Position numbers and translations under genes: made by a program. This document shows, in pieces, positions 16,946 through 24,417 of a DNA stretch of 43,353 bases. Numbering within the stretch: position 1 is the stretch's first letter; each line of letters begins with the position of its first letter. The notes under the pieces are model-generated. The model was not told where the DNA came from. It was given only the letters and a program-made list of their open reading frames with translations, and did no database searches. This DNA comes from an uncultured Clostridia bacterium (GTDB lineage Bacteria; Bacillota; Clostridia; Oscillospirales; Ruminococcaceae): assembly GCA_947304245.1 (NCBI GenBank), contig CAMZAK010000004.1:1-43353 (forward strand), given 5' to 3'.

Positions 16946-17767
16946 ATGAAAGGAGAAAATTCTAATTTTTTTGAAAATAAAAATTTTAGGCAACATAAGA
17001 AAAATAAGAAGACAATTTTTAGTATATTTTTATTTCAAAGTTTTATTTGTTTTTTTGTTTACCTGGTTTTTATTTTTGTTAAAATAATTTCTTTTAGTAG
17101 ATATACATATCTTAACGATAGGATTAAATATGCCACTAAAGGCCCAACATTTAAAAACTTAATTAATGAAACTGTTTTTAATTTAAAAGAATTTTTTAAT
17201 AATGTTAAACCTGTTGGTGTTCAAAAAAAATCTGACGAAAATTTTAAAAAAGATGAGAAATTAGAGAATTCACAATTAGAAAATGTTAAAACTGAAGAAA
17301 AATTTAACGAAAAAGAATTAGAATTTGAAAATTTTTGTTCTTCTGAAACCGAAGATGATGATGTTATTTTCTTTAATTTTAAGCAACCAATAGATGGCAA
17401 AGTTTCTTCTAAATATGGACTGCGAGAAAACCCACTATCTAAAGGAAAAAAAGACTTTCATTATGGTGTGGACATTGTTGCTTGCTGTGGAACACCAGTT
17501 TTAGCTATTGCAGATGGAATTGTTAATGTGGCTGCTAGGTCTGAAAGATCTGGTAATTATATTTCAATTTCTCATGGTGAATTTTATGAATCTTTATATG
17601 CACATTGCAGTAAAATTTTAATCCCACAAGGAAGTTTTGTTAAAAAAGGAGATGTTATTGCGCTTTCTGGCAATAGTGGAAGAGTAACCGGAGCACACCT
17701 TCATTTAGGGATTAAAAAAAACGGGAATTGGATTGACCCAATAGAGGTTTTTCCTAATTATTTATGA
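16946..17767 (+). CDS. spoIVFA: M23-domain membrane protein, SpoIVFA-like
   Basis: 273 aa. A basic N-terminus, one membrane span (about 24-50), a charged spacer rich in Glu/Lys/Asn (about 85-130) and a C-terminal M23 (LytM) peptidase domain (about 145-270). The zinc ligands appear intact: His172 and Asp176 (HYGVD) and His251-x-His253 (HLH), with a further His220. In Bacillus, SpoIVFA holds the protease SpoIVFB in a complex in the forespore outer membrane; its M23 domain is partly degenerate there but looks catalytic here. ATG 16946 behind GGGAGG. Its stop overlaps the ATG of the M50 gene, which is the main reason for the name. A SpoIIQ-like or general LytM protein is the alternative. Confidence 0.75.
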   Translation: MKGENSNFFENKNFRQHKKNKKTIFSIFLFQSFICFFVYLVFIFVKIISFSRYTYLNDRIKYATKGPTFKNLINETVFNLKEFFNNVKPVGVQKKSDENFKKDEKLENSQLENVKTEEKFNEKELEFENFCSSETEDDDVIFFNFKQPIDGKVSSKYGLRENPLSKGKKDFHYGVDIVACCGTPVLAIADGIVNVAARSERSGNYISISHGEFYESLYAHCSKILIPQGSFVKKGDVIALSGNSGRVTGAHLHLGIKKNGNWIDPIEVFPNYL

Positions 17768-18336
17768 TTATATTTAATTTTTTAAATGTAAAGTTTAAAG
17801 TTTCATTTTTATTTTTATTTTTAATCTCGTGGTTTTTTTTGTATGATGTGGGTAATGTCGCGTTTATTTGTTTTATTTCTTCTTTATTTCATGAACTTTC
17901 ACATATTTTGGTTTTAAACATACTATCTGCTAAAATAGAGACAGTTTCTTTTAGTGTTACAGGAATTAGCATAAAGAAAGATGAAAATTTATCTTTTTTA
18001 AAAGAATTTTTTGTTTTAATTTCTGGTTGTTTAGGAAATTTAGTATTAATTTTATTCTCTTTACATTTTAAATTAAAAATTGTTTTATTTGTTAATGTTT
18101 TAATTTTAATTTTTAATTTATTGCCAATAGAAAAATTAGACGGTGGGCAAATTTTAAAGCTTTTTTTAGAAGAATTTTTGAATTTTAATTTATCCTATAA
18201 AATTTTTAATTTTATTTCAAATTTATTTTCTTTAATTTTAACGTTAATAATGATTGTTTTAATTTATTATTTTAAAGAAACTAAATTTATTTTCCCAATA
18301 TTTTTAATATTAATTTCAAATTTATTTGAAAATTAA
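17764..18336 (+). CDS. spoIVFB: Site-2 (M50) protease, SpoIVFB-like
   Basis: Intramembrane zinc protease; Bacillus SpoIVFB cuts pro-sigma-K in the mother cell. 190 aa, shorter than SpoIVFB of Bacillus (about 288 aa), lacking the C-terminal CBS region. HExxH at residues 43-47 (HELSH) lies in the first hydrophobic region and the second zinc site LDGG (Asp126) follows about 80 residues later; several membrane spans surround them. It begins at ATG 17764 inside the stop of the SpoIVFA-like gene (ATGA overlap), so translation is coupled. Whether it processes sigma-K here is inference. Confidence 0.78.
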   Translation: MIIFNFLNVKFKVSFLFLFLISWFFLYDVGNVAFICFISSLFHELSHILVLNILSAKIETVSFSVTGISIKKDENLSFLKEFFVLISGCLGNLVLILFSLHFKLKIVLFVNVLILIFNLLPIEKLDGGQILKLFLEEFLNFNLSYKIFNFISNLFSLILTLIMIVLIYYFKETKFIFPIFLILISNLFEN

Positions 18337-18365
18337 AATGATATAATTATATTTTAAAATTTGAT

Positions 18366-18494
18366 TTATTTATTTAGTTTATTTTTAATATAAACATAAA
18401 CGTTATATATAACACAAGCTGCAAAAGTTGCAGCAAAAAAGGCAAACATCAATAACATTATTGAAAAAAGGAAAATCATATATAAAATTTTAAT
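18366..18494 (-). CDS. Small single-span membrane protein, duplicate copy 1
   Basis: A minus-strand frame of 42 codons that I do not recognise as a known family. One hydrophobic segment (MLLMFAFFAATFAACVIY) is followed by a Tyr/Lys/Asn tail ending KNKLNK. AGGAGG (18502-18507) lies 7 nt before an ATT codon at 18494, and the in-frame ATG 18479 is 22 nt from it without its own site, so AUU appears to be the start. Copy 2 (18614-18742) has the same arrangement, and both are nearly identical from codon 13 on. Too short for normal ORF calling. Confidence 0.6.
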   Translation of the reverse strand: MKILYMIFLFSIMLLMFAFFAATFAACVIYNVYVYIKNKLNK

Positions 18495-18613
18495 AATAAA
18501 TCCTCCTGTTATTTTAGAAAAATTTTTAAATTTTAATTTATGTTTAAAATTTGTAATTCTATCTCAAATTTATTTGAAAATTAGAATGATATAATTATAT
18601 TTTAAAATTTGAT

Positions 18614-18742
18614 TTATTTATTGAATTTATTTTTAATATAAACATAAACGTTATATATAACACAAGCTGCAAAAGTTGCTGCAAAGAATGCAAACATTAA
18701 TAACATGCTTGAAACCATGAAAATTTTAAATAAAACTTTAAT
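18614..18742 (-). CDS. Small single-span membrane protein, duplicate copy 2
   Basis: Paralogue of copy 1, 42 codons. The hydrophobic core, from MLLMFAFFAATF onward, and the tail YNVYVYIKNK are identical apart from Leu/Phe near the end. AGGAGG (18750-18755) lies 7 nt before ATT at 18742, the same position and spacing as in copy 1. An internal ATG at 18718 has no site of its own. The N-terminal codons diverge between copies while the membrane core is kept, which suggests selection on the protein. Confidence 0.62.
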   Translation of the reverse strand: MKVLFKIFMVSSMLLMFAFFAATFAACVIYNVYVYIKNKFNK

Positions 18743-18833
18743 GAAAAAGCCTCCTTTTATTTTGTTTTAAAAAATTATTCATTTATTTTTTTGTTTGCTT
18801 TGAAATATCTACTAAAAATTTTTTACATTGTTT

Positions 18834-19004
18834 TTATTTTTTATTTTTATTTTTACTAAATAATTTGAATGTTTTGTAAATGATATCTATTATTAAAATT
18901 ATTGCAAAGATTAACATGACTATTAATATGAATACTAAAACTGGTCCAACATATTTTAAAAAAAAAATATAAAAAATTATTTCTTTAATTTCTTTTACAC
19001 TCAT
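18834..19004 (-). CDS. Small membrane protein (56 aa), unknown
   Basis: Frame of 56 codons starting at ATG 19004 with AAGGA 7 nt upstream. Two hydrophobic stretches (about 9-17 and 22-42), perhaps one long span, then a basic tail (YKTFKLFSKNKNKK). The pattern of a hydrophobic span, a Tyr/Ile-rich junction and a Lys/Asn tail is the same as in the three neighbouring minus-strand frames, although sequence identity is low. Function unknown; a short toxin-like or regulatory membrane peptide is possible. Confidence 0.55.
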   Translation of the reverse strand: MSVKEIKEIIFYIFFLKYVGPVLVFILIVMLIFAIILIIDIIYKTFKLFSKNKNKK

Positions 19005-19079
19005 AATTTATTCCTTTAGTTATGGTTTAGTTAGGAGTATTTTTAAATTTAAAAAACATGTTGAGTATTAGGACTAATT

Positions 19080-19208
19080 TTACTTTTTATTTTTATTAAA
19101 TTTATGTATTCTATAAATAACGTAGATTATTACAGCTAACATAACCACTAGAAATGGAATACTTAAATTTAAAAGAAGATGAAAATGAAATAGTTGAATT
19201 TTATTCAT
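19080..19208 (-). CDS. Small membrane protein (42 aa), unknown
   Basis: Frame of 42 codons from ATG 19208, preceded by GAGGTG with 8 nt spacing. It starts with a polar N-terminus, has one hydrophobic span (about 11-32) and ends in YRIHKFNKNKK. It is the first of four small same-strand genes downstream of tRNA-Ser, and no terminator with a strong GC stem separates it from the tRNA, so the group might be read from the tRNA-Ser promoter. Confidence 0.55.
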   Translation of the reverse strand: MNKIQLFHFHLLLNLSIPFLVVMLAVIIYVIYRIHKFNKNKK

Positions 19209-19263
19209 TTTAAAAACACCTCACTTATTTTTATTTAAACTTCTAAATAAATTTTATAATATT

Positions 19264-19356
19264 TGGCGGAGAGAGAGGGATTCGAACCCCCGGTGCTAAG
19301 AAAATAACACACATGAATTCCAATCATGCGCCTTCAGCCATCTCGGCCATCTCTCC
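19264..19356 (-). tRNA. tRNA-Ser (GGA)
   Basis: Minus strand. Complete cloverleaf with the long class II variable arm, acceptor GGAGAGA paired with TCTCTCC, D arm, anticodon loop TTGGAAT (anticodon GGA at its centre), T arm GGGGGTTCGAATCCC, discriminator G and an encoded CCA. Confidence 0.95.
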
Positions 19357-19371
19357 TTAAACCACATGTTA

Positions 19372-19401
19372 ATTATAATATTTAATTTATATATATGTCA
19401 A
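19372..19401 (-). promoter_or_regulatory. Sigma-A promoter for tRNA-Ser
   Basis: On the minus strand TTGACA (19396-19401), an 18-bp spacer and TATAAT (19372-19377): both hexamers are perfect consensus. It lies 16 bp upstream of the tRNA-Ser 5' end. It may also serve the small genes downstream. Confidence 0.75.
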
Positions 19402-19417
19402 TATAGGTAAGATTTTA

Positions 19418-19445
19418 TTGTAAAATTTTATATTTGTAGTATACT
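19418..19445 (+). promoter_or_regulatory. Candidate promoter for the M50 peptidase gene
   Basis: TTGTAA (19418-19423), a 16-bp spacer, TATACT (19440-19445), about 48 bp before the gene. Divergent from the tRNA-Ser promoter. Confidence 0.45.
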
Positions 19446-19493
19446 AAAATAAAAGGTGATGTTAAAAATTTACAGATTATTAAGTGAGAGGTT

Positions 19494-20147
19494 ATGAATT
19501 TATTATACTTTTTTCAAGATAAAATAAAAATTGTAGCTTTTATTATTGTTATTGTTTTTAGTCTTTCTTTTCATGAATTTTCTCATGCTTTTGCTGCAAA
19601 TTTATTAGGAGACAGCACTGCAAAACAAAATAATAGGTTAACTTTAAACCCACTAAGACATATGAATTTTTTGGGAACATTGTGTTTAATATTTTTCAAG
19701 TTTGGCTGGGCTAATCCTGTTCCTGTTAATGTTAATAATTTTAAAAAACCTAGGGTTTACATGGCATTAGTTTCTTTTGCAGGGCCTTTTTCGAATTTAA
19801 TTTTGGTTACTTTAGGATTTTTTTTAACAAAAATTTATGAAATATTTTTACTTGGAGCTTATGAAAGTTATTTTGTTATTTTCTTGCAATATTTTATTAA
19901 TTATTTAATAATGATTAATTTACAGCTCTTTGTTTTTAATTTAATTCCTATTCCTCCTTTGGATGGATACCGCATTTTCACTTTAATTCTGCCTAAAAGG
20001 TTTTATTATTCTATTATAAAATACGAGCGTTTTGGAAATATTTTAATTTTATTTTTATTGTGGAAGGGGATTTTAAATAAAATTTTAATCTTATTTGTTG
20101 TGCGTTTGTTTAATTATTTTAAAATTTTATTTAATTTTAAATTTTAA
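19494..20147 (+). CDS. Site-2 protease family membrane protein (YwhC-like)
   Basis: M50 metalloprotease with several membrane spans, 217 aa. HExxH at residues 27-31 (HEFSH) in the first span and the second zinc motif in NLIPIPPLDGYRI. This is the short, PDZ-free group III type that is common in Firmicutes; substrates are unknown. It is distinct from the SpoIVFB-like protein upstream: the surrounding sequence (AANLLGDSTAKQNNRLTLNP) is the YwhC pattern. ATG 19494 behind GAGAGG. Confidence 0.9.
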   Translation: MNLLYFFQDKIKIVAFIIVIVFSLSFHEFSHAFAANLLGDSTAKQNNRLTLNPLRHMNFLGTLCLIFFKFGWANPVPVNVNNFKKPRVYMALVSFAGPFSNLILVTLGFFLTKIYEIFLLGAYESYFVIFLQYFINYLIMINLQLFVFNLIPIPPLDGYRIFTLILPKRFYYSIIKYERFGNILILFLLWKGILNKILILFVVRLFNYFKILFNFKF

Positions 20148-20244
20148 AATTGCTAGAATAAAAGGAATAAAATGGTTAAAATATAGGCATAGTGAACATA
20201 ATAAATTAATTTAAATTATTTCTAAATTTTGGTGGATGTTTAAA

Positions 20245-20856
20245 ATGAAATTTGTTATTATATTATTAGCGATTATTTTAATTATTGGATTAATTAAAAT
20301 AAGATTTAAAATTTTATATGATAAAAATAAAGGTTTAAACATTACAGTAAAAATATTGTTTTTAAAATTCATTATTTTTTCTTCTAAGTTTAATAAGGGA
20401 AAGAAAAAAGAAAGTGAACATGAGGAAAAAGCTGTTAAAAAAGCAAAGAAAAAGCCGAAGAAAGAAAAGAAAAACATTTTACAGACTATTAATATGATTA
20501 AAATTTTAATTATTCCACTTCCAAAATTATTGAAATATTTAATTAAAAAATTTAAAATAACTAAATTAAAGTTAAATTTTAATATTTCTAATGAAGATGC
20601 AAAAAAAACTGCTTTAAACTATGCTAAAATTTCATGTTTGACTTACAATTTAGTTCGTTTTATTAATTGTTTTTGTAAAGTTAAGGTTAAGAATGAAGAA
20701 ATTGTTATAACACCAAATTTTTTAAAGGAAACTTCGGACTATTTTTGTTTATTGAATTTTAATATTAAAATTGCTAAAATTTTTATTGGATTATCTATTT
20801 ATTTTACTAATGTTTTATTAGAATTATTTTCTCAAAAGTTTTTTAAAAAGTTGTGA
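20245..20856 (+). CDS. DUF2953 family protein (YtfI-like)
   Basis: About 203 aa with an N-terminal membrane span (about 1-20), a highly basic linker (Lys/Glu run, about 50-80) and a second hydrophobic stretch near the C-terminus. The pattern, and its place directly before gerW as in ytfI-ytfJ of Bacillus, suggest DUF2953. An ATG also exists at 20236, but GGTGG at 20231-20235 abuts it; ATG 20245 is the properly spaced start. Function unknown; it is linked to spore genes by position only. Confidence 0.65.
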   Translation: MKFVIILLAIILIIGLIKIRFKILYDKNKGLNITVKILFLKFIIFSSKFNKGKKKESEHEEKAVKKAKKKPKKEKKNILQTINMIKILIIPLPKLLKYLIKKFKITKLKLNFNISNEDAKKTALNYAKISCLTYNLVRFINCFCKVKVKNEEIVITPNFLKETSDYFCLLNFNIKIAKIFIGLSIYFTNVLLELFSQKFFKKL

Positions 20857-20872
20857 AAGGGGATTTTAAATT

Positions 20873-21265
20873 ATGAGCCATACTATTGAATCTATGCTTG
20901 GAGTTTCTATGGAAAAAATACGTGAGATGGTGGATGTTAACACAATTATTGGAACTCCTATTGTTACACAAGAAGGAAGAATTACCATAATTCCTGTTTC
21001 TAAGGTTAGTTTTGGTTTTGGTTCTGGTGGTTCAGATATTCCAACTAAAAAAGAAGAAAACACATTTGGTGGAGGTGCTGGTGCTGGCGTTACAATTAAA
21101 CCTTTAGCTTTTTTAGTTATTAAACCAGATGATGTTGAACTTTTACAAATTTCGGATGAAGGAAATAAAGTTTCTAAGGTTTTAGAAACTGTTCCGGATG
21201 CTGTTTCTAAAATATTGGATTTATTTAAAAAAAAGAAAAAAGAGAAAAAAGATGAAAAATGTTAA
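20873..21265 (+). CDS. gerW: GerW family sporulation protein (YtfJ)
   Basis: 130 aa. The GerW/YtfJ family is required in Bacillus for the L-alanine-type germination response and is made in the forespore. The family core is clear: GTPIVTQEGRITIIPVSKVSFGFGSGGSD, the glycine-rich GGGAGAGV segment, then IKPLAFLVI. A basic C-terminal tail (KKKKKEKKDEKC) follows. ATG 20873 behind AAAGGGG, 16 bp after the DUF2953 gene, so the pair is an operon. Confidence 0.93.
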   Translation: MSHTIESMLGVSMEKIREMVDVNTIIGTPIVTQEGRITIIPVSKVSFGFGSGGSDIPTKKEENTFGGGAGAGVTIKPLAFLVIKPDDVELLQISDEGNKVSKVLETVPDAVSKILDLFKKKKKEKKDEKC

Positions 21266-21342
21266 ATTTTATGAGAATTTTAAATTAAAAGGTTATACTA
21301 TTACTAAACGGTAAATTTGATTATATTTAAAATGGAGGTTTA

Positions 21343-22704
21343 GTGTTGAATAACATAAAAAAACTTTTTAATAAAACAATTTTAAAATGCTTTGTAGTTG
21401 TTAATGTTATTGTTTTAATTTGTTTTAATTCTAAAATGGTTCACTCCAGTGAGAAAAAAATAGATAACGAAGCAATTGTTGTTAGTAACATAGTTAACCA
21501 GAAAAATGATGAAAATTTTAATTTAAATTCTTCAGATGTTGGCATTAATGCACAAAAAGGGGCAATTTTAATTGATGCGAGAACTAATGATGTTCTTTAT
21601 GCTAATAATGCTAATATTGTGGCAGAAATGGCAAGCACCACTAAAATTATGACGGCAATTTTAGCTATTGAAAATATTGAAGATTTCGATACGTACTATG
21701 AAGTCAATGAAGAGGCAATAAATGTTGAAGGTAGTTCAATGAACCTTGCTAAAGGTGACAGCGTTAACATGAAGGGCCTTTTAGTTGGGCTTATGCTCGC
21801 TTCTGGAAACGATGCCGCCAACGAAATTGCCATAAGAGTTATTAAAGAGCTTATTAAAAATAAAAAAATTTCTCCTTTGTGTGATGATGAGGAGAAGATT
21901 GATGTTAAAAAATATATAGCAAAATTTGTAGAACTTATGAATGAAAAAGCTAAAGAATTAAATTTAAATAGCACTAAATTTAGTTCTTCATCTGGCTTGG
22001 GTCCTAAAGATGTGAGCTATTCTAAAGAATTTAAAGAAAACTGCACCAATGCAAAAGATTTAGCTTTTTTAGCTAGCTATGCCATGAAAAATGATTTATT
22101 TAGAGAACTTTGCGGTTCTTATAGAGACAGCATTGAAATTAAAAAAACTGTTAATTCTAAAGAATATAACCCTAATAGAACTAAAGAAAAGAGGTTTTAT
22201 ATAAACCATAATAAAATGTTAAATAAAAAGACACAACATTATTACAGTTTGGCATGCGGGGTTAAAACTGGGTTTACAAAAGAAGCAGGGAAGTGCTTAG
22301 TTTCAGCAGCTGAAAAAAATGGTGTTAAATTAATTGCTGTTGTTTTAAATGATAGGGAATGTTATGCTGACTGTAGAGCTTTGTTAGAATATGGCTTTAG
22401 AAAGTATAAAAAATTTAATGTTTTAAAAATTTTAAGAGATGAAGACAAATTCGAAGATAAAGAATTCAAGGTTATTGGAATGGATGGAGAAGATAAATTT
22501 TTTAAGGTCATTCCTAAAGAAAAAATAGAAATTAGCTTAACGAACGATATGCGTAAAAATAAAAAAATTAAAGCATATATTAAATGTAATGTTATTTATT
22601 TTAATGTTAAAAAAGGGGAAAAGGTTGGAGAAATGGAATGTTATATGGATGACATTTTTTTAGGAAAAACAGACCTTTTAGCAGATAGAGATGTGTTAGA
22701 CTGA
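21343..22704 (+). CDS. dacF: D-alanyl-D-alanine carboxypeptidase (DacF type)
   Basis: Penicillin-binding protein that trims the D-Ala from peptidoglycan stem peptides; DacF is active in spore cortex formation. 453 aa. An N-terminal hydrophobic signal (about 12-28) is followed by the three active-site motifs: S98-T-T-K101, S154-G-N156 and K308-T-G310. The C-terminal domain is the PBP5-like beta-rich part. GGAGG (21334-21338) is closer to ideal for TTG 21346 than for GTG 21343, so the true start may be one codon later. It is convergent with dapB, 14 bp apart. Confidence 0.93.
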   Translation: MLNNIKKLFNKTILKCFVVVNVIVLICFNSKMVHSSEKKIDNEAIVVSNIVNQKNDENFNLNSSDVGINAQKGAILIDARTNDVLYANNANIVAEMASTTKIMTAILAIENIEDFDTYYEVNEEAINVEGSSMNLAKGDSVNMKGLLVGLMLASGNDAANEIAIRVIKELIKNKKISPLCDDEEKIDVKKYIAKFVELMNEKAKELNLNSTKFSSSSGLGPKDVSYSKEFKENCTNAKDLAFLASYAMKNDLFRELCGSYRDSIEIKKTVNSKEYNPNRTKEKRFYINHNKMLNKKTQHYYSLACGVKTGFTKEAGKCLVSAAEKNGVKLIAVVLNDRECYADCRALLEYGFRKYKKFNVLKILRDEDKFEDKEFKVIGMDGEDKFFKVIPKEKIEISLTNDMRKNKKIKAYIKCNVIYFNVKKGEKVGEMECYMDDIFLGKTDLLADRDVLD

Positions 22705-22718
22705 GAATTTTTGCAATA

Positions 22719-23483
22719 TCAATTAAAATTAACTAAATCTTTCATATTATAAATTCCAGCAGGTTTATTTTTAATAAATTCTGCTGCTTTTAATGCTCCT
22801 AATGCAAAAATTTTCTTACTTGTTGCAGTGTGAGAAATTTTTAGTATTTCATCTTCTCCAGAAAATATGACTTCATGTTCGCCAACAATTGTTCCTGCCC
22901 TTATGGAATGGATTCCTATTTCATTTTTTTCTCTTTTTTTTCTAACATTTTGCCTGTTGTAAACATATTCAAACTTGTTGTCTGCTTCTTCGTTTATGGC
23001 ATCTGCAATCATTAAAGCAGTTCCACTAGGAGCATCTATTTTTTGGTTGTGGTGTTTTTCTATTATTTCAATATCAAAATTATTTTTTAAAATATTATAG
23101 GCTTTTTTAACTAAATTTGTTAGAAGATTAATACCTAAAGACATGTTAAAAGTGAAAAATATTGGAATATTTTTTGAAGCATCTTTAATTTTTTCTATTT
23201 GTTCTTTAGAATAACCGGTTGTTGCAATTACTACAGGCATTTTTTTAGATTCTGCAAAATTTAATAGTTCATTTAAAGAATTAGGGTTGGAAAAATCTAT
23301 TACAACATCTGCAGAAACATTTTCAGGGAAATTTTTTTCAACTTTAAAGTTATAAAGAATTTTAGAATTAGGGTTAGGGTCTATTCCTAAAACTATTTTA
23401 AAGTTTTCTGGGTTGTTTTCAACAATATTGAAAACATTTTCGCACATTTTTCCATTAGCTCCATTTAAAATAATTGACGTCAA
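22719..23483 (-). CDS. dapB: 4-hydroxy-tetrahydrodipicolinate reductase
   Basis: Second step of the diaminopimelate/lysine branch, using NADPH or NADH. 254 aa, normal. Rossmann fold at the N-terminus (ILNGANGKMCENV) and the substrate-binding motif EKHHNQKIDAPSGTA with the catalytic His/Lys pair. Last gene of the minus-strand operon nfnA-nfnB-asd-dapA-dapB. Confidence 0.97.
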   Translation of the reverse strand: MTSIILNGANGKMCENVFNIVENNPENFKIVLGIDPNPNSKILYNFKVEKNFPENVSADVVIDFSNPNSLNELLNFAESKKMPVVIATTGYSKEQIEKIKDASKNIPIFFTFNMSLGINLLTNLVKKAYNILKNNFDIEIIEKHHNQKIDAPSGTALMIADAINEEADNKFEYVYNRQNVRKKREKNEIGIHSIRAGTIVGEHEVIFSGEDEILKISHTATSKKIFALGALKAAEFIKNKPAGIYNMKDLVNFN

Positions 23484-23507
23484 AGTTTTCTCTCCTTTTT
23501 TTTATTA

Positions 23508-24392
23508 TTAAATTAAATTATGTTTTTTTAAGCAACTTTTTAATGTTTCTAATTTTTTTTCATTTAATTTGTATAATGGCAATCTGCAAGGGCCAACGTT
23601 TAAACCCATTAAATTCATTGCTTCTTTAACTGGAATGGGGTTAACATCAATGAAAATTGCATGAATTAAATCTAGTAGTTTTAATTGTAGTTCTTTGCTT
23701 TCTTTAACTTTGTTTTCTAAAAACAATTCACATATTTCATGTGTTTGCTTTGGCATTATGTTGGATAAAACAGAAATTACACCAATTCCACCAATGGCCA
23801 TCATTGAAGTTATTTGGTCGTCGTTTCCTGAATATATTTTTAAATTTTTGCAGTTTGCAGATATTGTTGTTACATCTGAAATAGAGCCACTCGCTGCTTT
23901 TACTGCTTCAATGTTTTTTATTTCTTCTAGTTTTTTGAATGTTTCAGGCTCAATTTTGCAACCAGTTCTTGAAGGCACGTCGTAAACAATAACTGGAATG
24001 TTAACACTACTAGCAATTGTTTCATAATGTTTAACTAACCCTTCTTGAGATGTTTTGTTGTAGTATGGTGTTACAACTAAAAGGCCATCCACGTTTAATT
24101 TTTCGGCTTTTTTTGAAAGTTCAACTGCATGCATTGTGTTGTTGCTTCCTGTTCCTGCTATTACGGGAACCCTTTTTTTTGTTTCTTTAACAACCTCTTC
24201 AATTACTTTTAGTTTTTCTTCATCTGTTAAAGTTGAAGATTCTCCTGTTGTTCCACATGCTATTATTGCATCTGTTTTGTTTTCAATTTGCCAGTTAACT
24301 AGTTCTTTTAACTTATTATAATTAACAGATTTGTCTTCATTCATCGGCGTAATTAACGCAACGCCAGCGCCTTTAAACATTTTGTTTTCCAT
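23508..24392 (-). CDS. dapA: 4-hydroxy-tetrahydrodipicolinate synthase
   Basis: Condenses pyruvate and aspartate semialdehyde, the first committed step of the diaminopimelate branch. 294 aa. The conserved GTTGES, VVTPYYNKTSQEG and YDVPSRTG motifs are seen, and the Schiff-base lysine is in VKAASGS (around residue 160). The start is ATG with a GGAGA-like site. 24 bp separate it from dapB and 25 bp from asd. Confidence 0.97.
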   Translation of the reverse strand: MENKMFKGAGVALITPMNEDKSVNYNKLKELVNWQIENKTDAIIACGTTGESSTLTDEEKLKVIEEVVKETKKRVPVIAGTGSNNTMHAVELSKKAEKLNVDGLLVVTPYYNKTSQEGLVKHYETIASSVNIPVIVYDVPSRTGCKIEPETFKKLEEIKNIEAVKAASGSISDVTTISANCKNLKIYSGNDDQITSMMAIGGIGVISVLSNIMPKQTHEICELFLENKVKESKELQLKLLDLIHAIFIDVNPIPVKEAMNLMGLNVGPCRLPLYKLNEKKLETLKSCLKKHNLI

Positions 24393-24417
24393 AGGAACTC
24401 TCCTTATAATATTTATT

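Larger units (their letters stand above)
18315..18760. repeat. 248-bp tandem duplication
   Basis: The sequence from about 18315 recurs from about 18563 with a constant offset of 248 bases. It spans the last bases of spoIVFB, a conserved TGATATAAT box, a small minus-strand gene and its AGGAGG site. Matching is nearly base for base over the first about 130 bp and looser beyond, so the coding 3' end is better kept than the 5' end. Confidence 0.85.

Noticed and set aside
16946..17767. Reading the M23 gene as SpoIIQ.
   Set aside because: The ATGA overlap with the SpoIVFB-like protease favours SpoIVFA, although the M23 residues are intact as in SpoIIQ-like proteins of some Clostridia.
21291..21300. 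GGTTATACTA upstream of dacF fits the sigma-F -10 pattern.
   Set aside because: No -35 element (GYATA-like) is found at the right distance, so it is not listed as a promoter.
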